Shown: positions 38,918 to 51,509 of the stretch, piece by piece | Numbering within the stretch: position 1 is the stretch's first letter | Layout: each line of letters opens with the position of its first letter | Assembly (NCBI RefSeq): GCF_030296675.1 | Contig: NZ_AP027736.1 | Span: forward strand, 124,001-188,000 | Reading direction: 5' to 3' | Length of the DNA: 64,000 nt | Source of the DNA: Demequina sediminis | GTDB taxonomy: Bacteria > Actinomycetota > Actinomycetes > Actinomycetales > Demequinaceae | Program-made: the position numbers and the translations under genes | Notes under the pieces: generated by a model | Seen by the model: only the letters and a program-made list of their open reading frames with translations | What the model was told of the DNA's origin: nothing | Database searches by the model: none

Positions 38918-39150
38918 GTCGCCTCCCTCCTGGCTGGCCTTGGTTCGGGGAAGTCTGCCACGGCCGAATGTCACGTTTGTGTCACGTGCGCACGAATTTA
39001 CGAGGGCGAAACACAAGTGCGCATGTTGGTGAAATCTACATTCCCTAGCGTCGACCGCGACGCCCCGGGCATGCGCCCGGCCGTCGACGGAACCACCCCA
39101 CCACTGTTCCGCCCGACGGATGCCGCGTCCACTCAACGAGGGAGAACCAC
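38918..39150. promoter_or_regulatory. Divergent control region of xdh and ABC transporter operons
   Basis: 233 nt. A direct repeat TGTCACGT-N3-TGTCACGT lies at 38969-38987 and may be an operator. TACATT at 39037-39042 could be a -10 box for the transporter; TAAATT on the minus strand at 38995-39000 could serve xdh. No matching -35 boxes are convincing, which fits activator control. Confidence 0.45.
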
Positions 39151-40233
39151 ATGCGTTTCACGTTCGGGAAGGCCGGGCGTCGCGCCGCGGTCACCGCCGC
39201 GGCCGCCGTCGCCGCGCTCGCGCTCGCGGCCTGCTCGTCCGGCGAAGCCGCGCCTGCCGGCAGCGAGTCCGCCGAGGGCGAGGCCGCCGCATCGTTCGGC
39301 GACTTCTCGGTCCAGTTGTCGTGGATCAAGAACGAGGAGTTTGCGGGCGAGTTCTTCGCGGACTCGAAGGGCTACTACACCGAGGCGGGCTTCGACTCCG
39401 TCACGCTGACCCCCGGTCCGTCGACCGGCGTCGCGGAGCTGGTCTCCGGCACCGTCGACGTCGCGCTCTCCGACGCGGTGTCGATCGGCTCGGCCGTCGC
39501 CAACGAGGACGCGCCGCTCAAGATCATCGGCGCCACGTACCAGAAGAACCCCTTCACGATCCTGTCGCTGGCCGACGGCGGCAACATCGTCACGCCCGAG
39601 GACATGATCGGCAAGAAGATCGGCGTGCAGGACTCGAACACGTCGCTGTTCATGGCGCTGCTCGCCGCGAACGGCATCACCGAGGACCAGCTCGAGATCG
39701 TGCCCGTGCAGTACGACCCCGCGCCGCTCACCAACGGCGAGGTCGACGGCTTCGTCGCGTACCTCACCAACGAGTCGATCACCGTTGCCGCGGCCGGCTA
39801 CGAGATCGTGGACCTGCCCTTCGCGGACAACGGACTGCCGTTCGTCGCGGAGACCTTCTCCGTCACCGACGAGGCGATCGCGAACAACCGTGAGGCGCTC
39901 AAGGCCTTCCTGGTCGCGGAGATCAAGGGCTGGACCGATGCCGTGAACGACCCCGAGGAGGGCGCTCGCCTCGCGTACGAGGAGTACGGCGTCGACCTCG
40001 ACCTCATCCCCGAGAACTCGATCGCGGGAGCCATCAAGCAGGCCGAGGACCTGCTGGTGTCCGAGGAGACCGAGGCTAACGGCCTCTTCACCATCTCGGA
40101 GTCGCTGCAGACCGAGACGGTCGCGTCGCTCGCCGGCGCGGGCATCACGATCGAGGCGGCCGACCTCTTCGACCTCTCGCTGCTGGCCGAGGTCTACGAG
40201 GAGTACCCCGAGCTGATCGCGTACGCGGGCTGA
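39151..40233 (+). CDS. NMT1/THI5-type ABC substrate-binding lipoprotein
   Basis: 360 residues. The signal peptide ends ALALAAC, giving a lipidated Cys. The mature domain has [27 protein letters not shown] and GVQDSNTS, typical of NMT1/THI5-like binding proteins for pyrimidines, nitrate, sulfonates or nucleobases. Given the purine genes around it, an oxidised purine, urate or allantoin is a plausible ligand; this is inference only. Confidence 0.88.
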   Translation: MRFTFGKAGRRAAVTAAAAVAALALAACSSGEAAPAGSESAEGEAAASFGDFSVQLSWIKNEEFAGEFFADSKGYYTEAGFDSVTLTPGPSTGVAELVSGTVDVALSDAVSIGSAVANEDAPLKIIGATYQKNPFTILSLADGGNIVTPEDMIGKKIGVQDSNTSLFMALLAANGITEDQLEIVPVQYDPAPLTNGEVDGFVAYLTNESITVAAAGYEIVDLPFADNGLPFVAETFSVTDEAIANNREALKAFLVAEIKGWTDAVNDPEEGARLAYEEYGVDLDLIPENSIAGAIKQAEDLLVSEETEANGLFTISESLQTETVASLAGAGITIEAADLFDLSLLAEVYEEYPELIAYAG

Positions 40234-40235
40234 TC

Positions 40236-41039
40236 GTGAGCCCCACTGCCGAGGCCGGTGTCCAGGGAACTCCCCTGGGCACCGGCCTGCAGATCACCGG
40301 ACTGTCCAAGGTCTTCACCACGCGCGGACGCCAGGTGGTCGCGCTCGAGGACACGGACCTGCACACGGATCGCGGGTCGTTCCTCGCGTTGCTGGGTCCC
40401 TCGGGCTGCGGCAAGTCGACCATCCTGCGCATCCTGGCCGGTCTCGAGCAGCCCACCACGGGCACCACGCGGGTCGACGGCCGTAGCCCCAAGGACCTGC
40501 GCGCGTACAACGAGCTCGGGATCGCGTTCCAGGACTCGGCGCTCTTGCCGTGGCGCAGCGTCTACGCGAACATCCGGCTGCCGTTCGAGGTGGCCGGCGT
40601 CGCGGTCGACGACGCGTACATCCGCGAGCTCATCGAGCTCGTGGGGCTCACGGGATTCGAGAAGGCCAAGCCCGCCCAGCTGTCCGGCGGCATGCGCCAG
40701 CGCGTGTCGATCGCCCGCGCGCTCGTGCTCAAGCCCTCGGTGCTGCTGCTCGACGAGCCGTTCGGAGCGCTCGACGACATGACGCGCCAGAAGCTCAACC
40801 TCGAGCTCATGCGGATCCTGTCCGCCAAGCCGGCCACGACTCTGCTGGTGACGCACGGCATCACGGAGGCGATCTTCCTCGCGGACCAGGTCGCGGTCAT
40901 GAGCCCGCGGCCGGGCCGCGTCAAGGAGATCATCGAGATCGACTTGCCGCGCCCGCGCACCCCCGAGATCCAGCGCTCTCCCGAGTTCCACGCGTATGTC
41001 GACCACGCCTCCGAGCTGCTGTTCGGGGGAGACGACTGA
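40236..41039 (+). CDS. ABC transporter ATPase (SsuB/TauB type)
   Basis: 267 residues. Walker [11 protein letters not shown]-loop [11 protein letters not shown], signature [15 protein letters not shown], Walker [14 protein letters not shown] and H-loop VTHGITEA are complete. It powers the two permeases that follow. The GTG start is 2 nt after the binding-protein stop. Confidence 0.93.
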   Translation: MSPTAEAGVQGTPLGTGLQITGLSKVFTTRGRQVVALEDTDLHTDRGSFLALLGPSGCGKSTILRILAGLEQPTTGTTRVDGRSPKDLRAYNELGIAFQDSALLPWRSVYANIRLPFEVAGVAVDDAYIRELIELVGLTGFEKAKPAQLSGGMRQRVSIARALVLKPSVLLLDEPFGALDDMTRQKLNLELMRILSAKPATTLLVTHGITEAIFLADQVAVMSPRPGRVKEIIEIDLPRPRTPEIQRSPEFHAYVDHASELLFGGDD

Positions 41040-41834
41040 TGGAGCGTCGACTGCCGCCGTGGGCGAGTGGCGCGCTCGGCGCGGTCGGAATTGTCGCCGC
41101 GTGGTGGATTCTCTCCGTCACCGTGTTCGCGAACGTGGGATCGGGGAACACCAAGGCGGTGCCCACGCCGTGGCAGGTGGCGCAGGGCTATGCCGATTCC
41201 GGCTGGGAGTTCTACGTCCGCAACTTCACGGTGACCCTCAACGAGGCGGCCCAGGGCTACCTGTGGGGCAACGGCATCGCGCTACTGCTCGCGGGAATCG
41301 TGCTCGTCGCCCCCGTCTCGACGGCGTGGTCAACCAGATCGCGGTCATCACCTACTGCATCCCGATCGTCGCGATCGGCCCCATCATCCTGCTGATCCTG
41401 GGCCCGCCGAAGCCGGGCGAGCCCTCGGGCACTGCCGTGTTCCTCGCCGGGTTGTCGGTGTTCTTCACCACCGTCGTGGGCGCGCTGCTTGGCCTCAAGT
41501 CCGCGGACAAGGCGAGCCTCGACGTGGTGGCCGTGTACGGCGGCTCGCGCTTCACGCAGCTGCGCAAGGTGCGCATCATCGCGGCGGCTCCCGCGATCCT
41601 CACGGCGCTGCAGATCGCCGTGCCCGCCGCGTTCCTCGGCGCCGTGCTCGGCGAGTACCTGGGCAAGGTCGAGACGGGAATCGGCCCCGCGATGGTCATC
41701 GCGCAGCAGTCGCTCAACTCGCCCCGCGTGTGGGGCATCGCGCTCGCGTCGGGAGCCGTCGCTCTCGCCGGCTACCTGATCGTGGGCCTGCTGACGCGGC
41801 TCGCCACTCCGTGGTCGAGGGGGCCGCCTCATGA
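41039..41834 (+). CDS. ABC transporter permease 1, two frameshifts
   Basis: About 265 residues after repair. First membrane segment GALGAVGIVAAWWILSVTVF; EAA-like loop LDVVAVYGGSRFTQLRKV. One C is missing at 41315-41318 (VLDGVVNQIAVI) and one base at 41819-41823; after the second repair the stop overlaps the next ATG (ATGA), as expected for coupled permeases. Confidence 0.83.
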
Positions 41835-42685
41835 CCGCGACCGTGGCATCGTCCTCTCTCCAGGGCGAGATTCGGCGCGAATCGCGCCGCGCGACGCTGA
41901 GGGCGCTCGGCTCCTCGGTGCTGACCCTCGTGCTCACCCTCGTCGCGGTCCTCGTGATGTGGCAGGGCTCGATCTGGGCCTTCGGGTTGTCGCCCTACAT
42001 CGCGAAGGGTCCCGTGCAGGTGTGGGAGCACCTTTTCGTCGACGACGACGCGGCGGAGAACCTCTCGACGCTCATGGCACTGCTCGGCGAGACGCTCGTC
42101 GACGCGGGCATCGGATTCGTGGCGGGACTCGCGCTCGCGCTCGCGACGGCATCGGCCTTCCAGCTGTCGAAGGGCCTCGAGCACGCGCTCATGCCGCTCG
42201 CGCTGCTGCTGCGCTCGGTGCCGCTCATCGCGTTCGCGCCGGTCATCATCATGATCTTCGGACGCGAAGCCGCGACCACCGCCGTGATGGGCGCGATCGT
42301 GGTGCTCTTCCCGGCGCTCGTGAACATCGCGTACGGGCTCAAGAGCGCCTCGCCCCAGATGAACGATGTCGTGGCCGTGTACGGCGGCGGCCCCGCCACC
42401 GCGCTGCGGAAGGTGGCGCTGCCCTCCTCCCTTCCCGCGTTCTTCGCCGCGGTCCGGATCTCGGCCCCCGGCGCCATCACGGGTGCCCTCCTCGCGCAGT
42501 GGCTCGCGACAGGACGGGGGATCGGCGGCGCGATCGGCGGCTACGTCTCCTCGGCACAGTTCTCGGATGTGTGGGCCGCCGTCGTGGTGGTCACGCTCGT
42601 CTCGCTCGTGCTCTATAACCTGGTGCTCATCGTGGAAAACACGGTGCTGGCGCGGATGGGCATGCATCCGGAGAAGAGAGTGTGA
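41831..42685 (+). CDS. ABC transporter permease 2
   Basis: 284 residues, six membrane segments. The EAA-like loop is MNDVVAVYGGGPATALRKVALP, close to that of permease 1. Two different permeases imply a heterodimeric pore. It overlaps the regulator gene that follows. Confidence 0.9.
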   Translation: MTATVASSSLQGEIRRESRRATLRALGSSVLTLVLTLVAVLVMWQGSIWAFGLSPYIAKGPVQVWEHLFVDDDAAENLSTLMALLGETLVDAGIGFVAGLALALATASAFQLSKGLEHALMPLALLLRSVPLIAFAPVIIMIFGREAATTAVMGAIVVLFPALVNIAYGLKSASPQMNDVVAVYGGGPATALRKVALPSSLPAFFAAVRISAPGAITGALLAQWLATGRGIGGAIGGYVSSAQFSDVWAAVVVVTLVSLVLYNLVLIVENTVLARMGMHPEKRV

Positions 42686-43269
42686 CCTTGGCGACGACGC
42701 ACGGTGAGGCCGACGTGGACGAGGCCGCCGTGCGGCTGGGCGCTCGCGTGCGCGAGCTGCGCAAGGCGCGCGGCCTCACACTCGTGGCGCTCGCGGAGGC
42801 GACCGACCTCTCGCACCCGTTCCTCAGCCAGGTCGAGCGTGGACTCGCGAACCTGTCGCTGCAGTCGCTGCGTCGGCTCGCGCTCGCGCTCGAGACCAGC
42901 CCCGTCGAACTCGTGGCGGCGGTCGAGCAGGGGCCCGCGCCGCGCCGCGTCGAGGTGGTGCGCTCGGGATCGCGCCGGTCCACCGCGGAGGGCTTCGCGC
43001 GCGGCACGGCCACGTCTCTCGTGCGCGGCTCGCGGCCGTTCACGCCGATCGTGGTTGACTCGGACGCCCTCGAGCCGGGGGAGACCTTCGTGCACGCCGA
43101 GGACGAGTTCGTGTACGTGCTCGAGGGCGAGGCCGTGGTCGAGACGGATGGCAAGACCCACCGCCTGGGCATGGGGGATTCGATTTACTACGCGGGCGGC
43201 GTGCGTCACCGCTGGTGGTCGGACTCGGGGGCGTACCGGCTCCTCGTGGTGAAGCAGCAGGCACGCTAG
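42682..43269 (+). CDS. Xre-cupin transcriptional regulator
   Basis: 195 residues. Residues 15-75 are an Xre helix-turn-helix (RVRELRKARGLTLVALAEAT, LSHPFLSQVERG). Residues 110-195 are a cupin (GETFVHAEDEFVYVLEGEAVVE, GDSIYYAGGVRHRWWS). It ends the transporter operon by start/stop overlap and probably senses its substrate. It is the only dedicated regulator inside the purine cluster, so it may control more than the transporter. Confidence 0.9.
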   Translation: MTLATTHGEADVDEAAVRLGARVRELRKARGLTLVALAEATDLSHPFLSQVERGLANLSLQSLRRLALALETSPVELVAAVEQGPAPRRVEVVRSGSRRSTAEGFARGTATSLVRGSRPFTPIVVDSDALEPGETFVHAEDEFVYVLEGEAVVETDGKTHRLGMGDSIYYAGGVRHRWWSDSGAYRLLVVKQQAR

Positions 43270-43292
43270 CCCGGCTGCTTCACCGTCGCGCG

Positions 43293-43343
43293 GCCTTCTC
43301 AGTCACGCCGCCTTCTCAACCACGCCGCCTTTTCAACCACGCA
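43293..43343. repeat. Three tandem copies of a 17-bp unit
   Basis: GCCTTCTCAGTCACGCC, GCCTTCTCAACCACGCC and GCCTTTTCAACCACGCA lie head to tail. The last copy overlaps the stop codon of the deaminase-like gene, so the repeat may have grown from its 3' end. Confidence 0.75.
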
Positions 43344-44690
43344 GCGCGGCCGCCGCCACCTCCACGCGCCCCGCGATCTCTCGCGCGTCGGCGCGAGCAA
43401 GTTCGCCGTCGACCACGACATCGCGCCCCTGCACCAGGAGGCGCCGCACACGCGGCAGCGAGCCCAGCCCCAGCGCAGCGACGGGATCCGCGATGCCGGC
43501 GTGCTCGACCTCTCCGAGCTCCCACAGCGCGATGTCCGCGAGCTTGCCCGCCTCGAGAGAGCCGATTTCGGCCTCGCGCCCCAGCACCCGAGCGCCGCCC
43601 ATGGTCGCGAGGCGCAGCGCGTCGCGCACGGGCATCGCGCCTGCGCCGTCGCGCAGGCGTGCCATGAGCGCCGCCTGGCGAATCTCGGAGCCGAGCCGGC
43701 CGTGCTCGTTCGAGGCCGCGCCGTCCACGCCCAGCCCCACCGGGGCGCCCGCGTCGATCAGCGCGCGCACGGGGGCGATTCCCGCCGCGAGGCGCGCGTT
43801 GGACGACGGGCAGTGGGCCACCCCGGTGCCGGTGGCAGCGAAGCGCGCGACGTCGTCGTCGGACAGGTGCACGCAGTGCGCCATCCACACGTCGGGTCCC
43901 AGCCAGCCCAGCGACTCGAGGTAGTCGGTAGGCGACATCCCGAACCGCGAGCGACAGAACGCCTCCTCCTCGACGGTCTCGGCGCCGTGGGTGTGGAGGC
44001 GCACGTCGAGGTCGCGCGCGAGCACCGCGGCCTCGCGCAACAGGTCGGCCGTCACGGAGAACGGCGAGCACGGCGCGATCGCGACGCGCGTCATCGCGTC
44101 GAACGAGGCATCGTGGTACCTGGTGACGGCCTCGGCCGACGCCGCCAGGGCATCGGCCGTGGTCTCCACGGCGAAGTCGGGAGGAGGCCTCCCGCCGACT
44201 CTCCGAGGTCCATCGAGCCGCGCGTCGCGTGCAGGCGCAGTCCCAGTGCGGACGCCTCGTGCGCGATCGCGCCCACGATGTCGCCCGAGCCGCGCGGGAA
44301 GATGTAGTGGTGGTCGCCCACGGTCGAGCAGCCCGAGCGCGCGAGCACCGCCATTGCCCCGGCCGCGGCCGCGCCGGCCGTGTCCGCGGTGATGCGTGAC
44401 CACGTGGGGTACAGCGCGACCAGCCAGTCGAACAGGATCGCGTCCTGCGCCCATCCGCGCGTGAGCCACTGATAGAGGTGGTGGTGGGTGTTGATGAGGC
44501 CGGGGGTGACCAGCGTGCCGGTGGCGTCGATGCGTGTCGCGGCGGCGTCGCGCACCTCGGACGGTGCCGCGCCCTCGCCCAGCGAGACGATGCGCGAGCC
44601 GCGGACGGCGATCCAGCCGCGCTCCCATTCGGTTCCGACGGCGTCGACGGTCGCGACGTGACCGCCCTCAATCAGTGTCAGTGGGGACAT
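43333..44690 (-). CDS. 8-oxoguanine deaminase-like amidohydrolase, one frameshift
   Basis: About 452 residues after adding one C near 44183. Zinc amidohydrolase of the AtzB/TrzN/8-oxoguanine deaminase group. Metal motifs: THHHLYQWLTRGW, RLHTHGAETVEEE, WMAHCVHLSDDD and VGLGVDGAASNEHG. HHLYQW and VDGAASNE fit 8-oxoguanine deaminase, which makes urate from 8-oxoguanine; hydroxyatrazine hydrolase is the close alternative. It overlaps the dehydratase-like gene (TGATG). Confidence 0.85.
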
Positions 44691-45658
44691 CACACCAGGG
44701 TAGTCGCGGGAACCACGGCCGGATTGACCACGTTCGCCCCGCACAGCACCACCCCGATGCGTGCGCCGGGCTCGGGCACCCAGCGACGCGTCAGCAACGC
44801 GGCGAAGGGCGCCGCGACTCCCGGTTCGACCATGACCCGCAGCAGCCTCCACAGCCGCGCCTGGGCCTCGAGGACCTCCTCGTCCGTGACCACGGCGGAC
44901 TCGGTGCCGGCGGCCGTGAGCGCGGCCCACGGCACGAGCCCGATCTGCGCTCCCAGGTGATCGGCCGCGACGCCCGAGATCGGCACGGGCGTGGGCGTGC
45001 CCGCCTCGAGCGAGGCCGCGAAGGACGCCGTCCCCACCGTCTCGCAGCCCACGATGCGCATGCGGTCTCCGCACCAGGCCGTGGCGCCACCCGCGAGCCC
45101 GCCGCCACCCACCGCGCACAGCATGGCGTCCAGGCCGCGGCCGTCCTCGCCCACGGCATCGGCCTCGAACTCGCGCGCGACGGTCGCCGCGCCCGCCATC
45201 ACGACGGGGTCGTCGAACGCCTCGATCGTGGTGGCCTCGTGCTCGGAGAGGTAGACGTACGAGGCCTCACGCGCCTCGGGATACGTGGTGCCCACGCGGT
45301 GCACGTGGGCCCCCAGGTGGACCAGTCGCTCGACCTTCGCCGGGTTCGCGGTGGTGGGCACAAAGATGTGCGCCTCGTGTCCGAACCGCTGCGCCGCGTA
45401 CGCGACGGCGGCGCCGTGGTTGCCTCCTGACGCCGCCACAATCCCTGACGGCGAGATGGGCTGCGTGGCGACGTAGTGCACCGCGCCGCGCGCCTTGAAG
45501 GCCCCCGTGACCTGCAGGTACTCGAGCTTGAAGACCAGCGTCGCGTCGATCCCGAGCGTGTCGCCGGGGATCTCGATGACGGGGGTGTGCCGCACGTGGG
45601 GCTTGATCGCGGCCGCGGCCGCGACAATCTCGGCGGCGGTGGGCACGTGAACGCTCAT
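44690..45658 (-). CDS. Threonine/serine dehydratase-like PLP enzyme
   Basis: 322 residues, fold-type II. The PLP lysine is K55 in VTGAFKARGA; the phosphate loop is CAVGGGGLAGG; ASGGNHGAAVAYAA is typical. It lacks the C-terminal ACT-like domain, so it is catabolic. It could drain serine made from the glycine that PucG yields, but this is inference. It is co-transcribed with the deaminase-like gene. CACACT 6 nt before the ATG suggests a leaderless message. Confidence 0.88.
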   Translation of the reverse strand: MSVHVPTAAEIVAAAAAIKPHVRHTPVIEIPGDTLGIDATLVFKLEYLQVTGAFKARGAVHYVATQPISPSGIVAASGGNHGAAVAYAAQRFGHEAHIFVPTTANPAKVERLVHLGAHVHRVGTTYPEAREASYVYLSEHEATTIEAFDDPVVMAGAATVAREFEADAVGEDGRGLDAMLCAVGGGGLAGGATAWCGDRMRIVGCETVGTASFAASLEAGTPTPVPISGVAADHLGAQIGLVPWAALTAAGTESAVVTDEEVLEAQARLWRLLRVMVEPGVAAPFAALLTRRWVPEPGARIGVVLCGANVVNPAVVPATTLV

Positions 45659-45664
45659 GCCCCC

Positions 45665-45670
45665 AGTGTG
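45665..45670 (-). promoter_or_regulatory. -10-like CACACT of leaderless dehydratase promoter
   Basis: On the minus strand CACACT ends 6 nt before the ATG at 45658. Confidence 0.35.
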
Positions 45671-45712
45671 GCCCTCGTGGGCATCGTCCCGTGTGGCCGG
45701 AGGTCCCGCGCG

Positions 45713-48764
<3,052 letters not shown>

Positions 48765-48823
48765 CCCGCGGGCCGAGGCGACGCGCCTGAACCCGCGCTC
48801 GGGCGTGTCGCGGCGTGCGTGGG

Positions 48824-48829
48824 TAGTCT
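48824..48829 (+). promoter_or_regulatory. -10 element TAGTCT of the small membrane protein operon
   Basis: TAGTCT about 35 nt upstream of the ATG at 48864, giving a short leader with a GGAGGAG ribosome site. Confidence 0.5.
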
Positions 48830-48863
48830 GGAAGACGGGCCCAGCGGGACCCCTGGAGGAGCC

Positions 48864-49081
48864 ATGAACACCACCGCAGTCATCGGCATCGTCGTCGGCG
48901 TGATCGTGCTCATCGCGGTCGTCATCGCGCTTGTGAGCGTCGCCAACCGCAAGTCCGAGCCGCCCGAGGACCGGGTCGCGGCCCGACCGGCCAGCACCCC
49001 GATCCCGTCGAGGGAACACCGTCCGACACGTCGACCCCGCACTGGGACCGTCGCATCGACCCGAACGAGGGACCCCAGTGA
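48864..49081 (+). CDS. Small single-pass membrane protein, one frameshift
   Basis: About 72 residues: a membrane segment (AVIGIVVGVIVLIAVVIALV) followed by a short charged cytoplasmic tail. Adding one C in the run 48997-49000 gives the tail STPDPVEGTPSDTSTPHWD...DPNEGPQ, whose stop overlaps the GTG of the acetyltransferase (GTGA). Without repair it would run over that gene. Family unknown. Confidence 0.7.
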
Positions 49082-49656
49082 CGGCGACCGTGCGGGCGGT
49101 ATCCCCGGACGAGACCTCACGGCTCCAAGAAATCGGCGAACTCACGGCCCTCGCATACCTCGCGGACGGGCTGATCGATCACGCGCACCCCTATCTTCCG
49201 CAGTTGCGTGACGCCGCGGCGCGCGCGCGCCACGCGGACCTCCTCGCGATGTTCGACGGAGACCGGGGCGAGGGCGCGATCGTCGGCACCATCACGCTCG
49301 TCCCGCCGGGCAGCCCCTTCATCGAGCTTGCCCAGGACGGCGAGTTTGAACTGCGCATGCTCGCGGTGTCGCCCATCGAGCGCGGGCGCGGTATCGGCCG
49401 CACGCTCGCCCAGGCCGCGATGGACCGCGCCGTCGCGCAGGGTGCCTCCCGCATCGTCCTGTCCACGATGGAGACCATGCACGTCGCCCATCGGCTCTAC
49501 GAGCGCATGGGATTCGTGCGGCGCGAGGAGCTCGACTGGGTGGTCAAGGACAACGAGGACGGCACCGTGACGCGGCTGTCGCCCGCTCATCTCGAGCGCG
49601 AACCCTCGTGCGCCACGGAGGGCGTGCGCCTGCTCGGATACTCGTGGGAGCCCTGA
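49078..49656 (+). CDS. GNAT family N-acetyltransferase
   Basis: 192 residues. Acetyl-CoA motif A is LRMLAVSPIERGRGIGRTLAQ near residues 98-118; YERMGFVRREELDW is motif B. The substrate is unknown. It is coupled with the small membrane protein gene and followed by gatCAB. Confidence 0.85.
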   Translation: MTATVRAVSPDETSRLQEIGELTALAYLADGLIDHAHPYLPQLRDAAARARHADLLAMFDGDRGEGAIVGTITLVPPGSPFIELAQDGEFELRMLAVSPIERGRGIGRTLAQAAMDRAVAQGASRIVLSTMETMHVAHRLYERMGFVRREELDWVVKDNEDGTVTRLSPAHLEREPSCATEGVRLLGYSWEP

Positions 49657-49667
49657 CTCCCAGCCAC

Positions 49668-49673
49668 TAGACT
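49668..49673 (+). promoter_or_regulatory. -10 element TAGACT of leaderless gatCAB promoter
   Basis: TAGACT ends 7 nt before the ATG of gatC at 49681. Confidence 0.55.
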
Positions 49674-49680
49674 CGGGCCC

Positions 49681-49980
49681 ATGTCAACCCTCGACCGTTC
49701 CGATGTGGCGCGCCTCGCGGCGCTCGCGCGCATCGACATGACCGACGCGGACCTCGACCGCCTCTCGGGCCAACTCGACGTGATCCTCGACGCCGTCGCC
49801 AAGGTGGCCGAGGTTGCCGGCGAGGACGTGCCCGCGACCAGCCACCCCATCCCGATGGCGAACGTCCACCGCGAGGACGTGGTGCGCCCGTCCCTCGCGC
49901 AGGAGGCCGCCCTGTCGGGCGCGCCGGACGCCCAGGACGGCCGCTTCCGCGTGCCTCAGATCCTGGGGGAGGAGGCATGA
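49681..49980 (+). CDS. gatC: Asp/Glu-tRNA amidotransferase subunit C
   Basis: 99 residues. It wraps around GatA in the GatCAB complex. [29 protein letters not shown] and the late RFRVPQIL are typical. It overlaps gatA by 4 nt. Confidence 0.95.
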   Translation: MSTLDRSDVARLAALARIDMTDADLDRLSGQLDVILDAVAKVAEVAGEDVPATSHPIPMANVHREDVVRPSLAQEAALSGAPDAQDGRFRVPQILGEEA

Positions 49981-51509
49981 GCGTGACCGACTGGACCCGC
50001 GCCACCGCCGCGCAGATGGCCGATGCCCTGGCGGCAGGGGAGGTGACCTCCGTCGAGCTGGTGCAGGCGCACCTCGACCGCATCGCCGCCGTCGACGGAC
50101 TCGACACGCCGAGCGCGGTTCACGCGTTCCTCCACATCGACGCGGAGGGTGCCCTTGAGACGGCGCGCGCCGTGGACGCCGACCGCGCCGCGGGCGTCGA
50201 GCTGCCGCGGCTCGCGGGAGTGCCGATCGGCATCAAGGATGTCCTCGTCACACAGGGCCTGCCCACGACCGCCGGCTCGCGCATCCTCGAGGGCTGGATC
50301 CCGCCGTACGACGCGACCGTGACCCGTCGCGTGCGCGAGGCGCGCATGCCCATCCTGGGCAAGACCAACATGGATGAGTTCGCGATGGGCTCGTCGACCG
50401 AGCACTCCGGCTACGGCCCCACCCACAACCCGTGGGACCTCGAGCGCATCCCCGGCGGCTCGGGAGGCGGCTCGGCCGCGGCCCTCGCGGCCTTCGAGGC
50501 GCCGCTCACGATCGGCTCCGACACGGGCGGCTCGATTCGCCAGCCGGCCTCGGTCACCGCGACCGTGGGCGTCAAGCCCACGTACGGCGGCGTGTCGCGC
50601 TACGGCGCGATCGCGCTCGCCTCGTCGCTCGACCAGCTGGGCCCGTGCGGCCGCACCGTGCTCGACACCGCGCTGCTGCACGAGGTCATGGGCGGTCACG
50701 ACGTCATGGACGCCACGTCTCTCGACGAGCCCGTGCCCCCCGTGGTGGACGCGGCCCTCGAGGGCGCCCGCATGGACCTCACCGGCGTGCGCGTCGGCGT
50801 GGTGCGCGAGCTGTCGGGCGCGGAGGGTGGCTTCCAGGACGGCGTCAAGCAGCGCTTCGAGGAGTCCCTCGAGAGGCTGCGCGGCATGGGCGCCGAGGTG
50901 GTCGAGGTGTCCTGCCCCAGCTTCGAGTACGCGCTCGCCGCGTACTACGTGATCCTGCCGTCCGAGGCCTCGTCCAACCTGGCCAAGTTCGACTCCGTGC
51001 GCTTCGGCATACGCGTCGAGGGAGCGACCATCGAGCGCACCATGGCCGCGACGCGCGCCGCCGGCTTCGGCGACGAGGTCAAGCGCCGCATCATCCTCGG
51101 CACGTACGCGCTGAGCGCTGGCTACTACGACGCGTACTACGGCTCGGCGCAGAAGGTGCGCACCCTGGTCCAGCGCGACTTCGACGCCGCGTTCGCGCAG
51201 TGCGACGTGCTCGTGTCGCCCACGACGCCCACGACGCCGTTCAAGCTCGGCGAGCGCATCGATGACCCGCTCGCGATGTACCTCAACGACATCGCGACCA
51301 TCCCCGCGAACCTCGCCGGCATCCCCGGCATGTCGCTGCCCGCGGGTCTCGCGCCCGAGGACGGGCTGCCGGTGGGCTTCCAGATCCTCGCCCCCGCGCG
51401 CGAGGACGCCCGCCTCTACCGCATCGGCGCCGCGCTGGAGGCCTCGCTGGCCGCCGAGTGGGGCGGCCCGTTGTCCGCGCAGGCACCCGAGTTGGAGGTC
51501 GGCAAGTGA
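49977..51509 (+). CDS. gatA: Asp/Glu-tRNA amidotransferase subunit A
   Basis: 510 residues, amidase-signature enzyme. It frees ammonia from glutamine for GatB. The Lys-Ser-Ser triad lies in [22 protein letters not shown] and [22 protein letters not shown]-like [14 protein letters not shown] and [18 protein letters not shown] are family marks. It overlaps gatB by 4 nt. Confidence 0.96.
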   Translation: MSVTDWTRATAAQMADALAAGEVTSVELVQAHLDRIAAVDGLDTPSAVHAFLHIDAEGALETARAVDADRAAGVELPRLAGVPIGIKDVLVTQGLPTTAGSRILEGWIPPYDATVTRRVREARMPILGKTNMDEFAMGSSTEHSGYGPTHNPWDLERIPGGSGGGSAAALAAFEAPLTIGSDTGGSIRQPASVTATVGVKPTYGGVSRYGAIALASSLDQLGPCGRTVLDTALLHEVMGGHDVMDATSLDEPVPPVVDAALEGARMDLTGVRVGVVRELSGAEGGFQDGVKQRFEESLERLRGMGAEVVEVSCPSFEYALAAYYVILPSEASSNLAKFDSVRFGIRVEGATIERTMAATRAAGFGDEVKRRIILGTYALSAGYYDAYYGSAQKVRTLVQRDFDAAFAQCDVLVSPTTPTTPFKLGERIDDPLAMYLNDIATIPANLAGIPGMSLPAGLAPEDGLPVGFQILAPAREDARLYRIGAALEASLAAEWGGPLSAQAPELEVGK

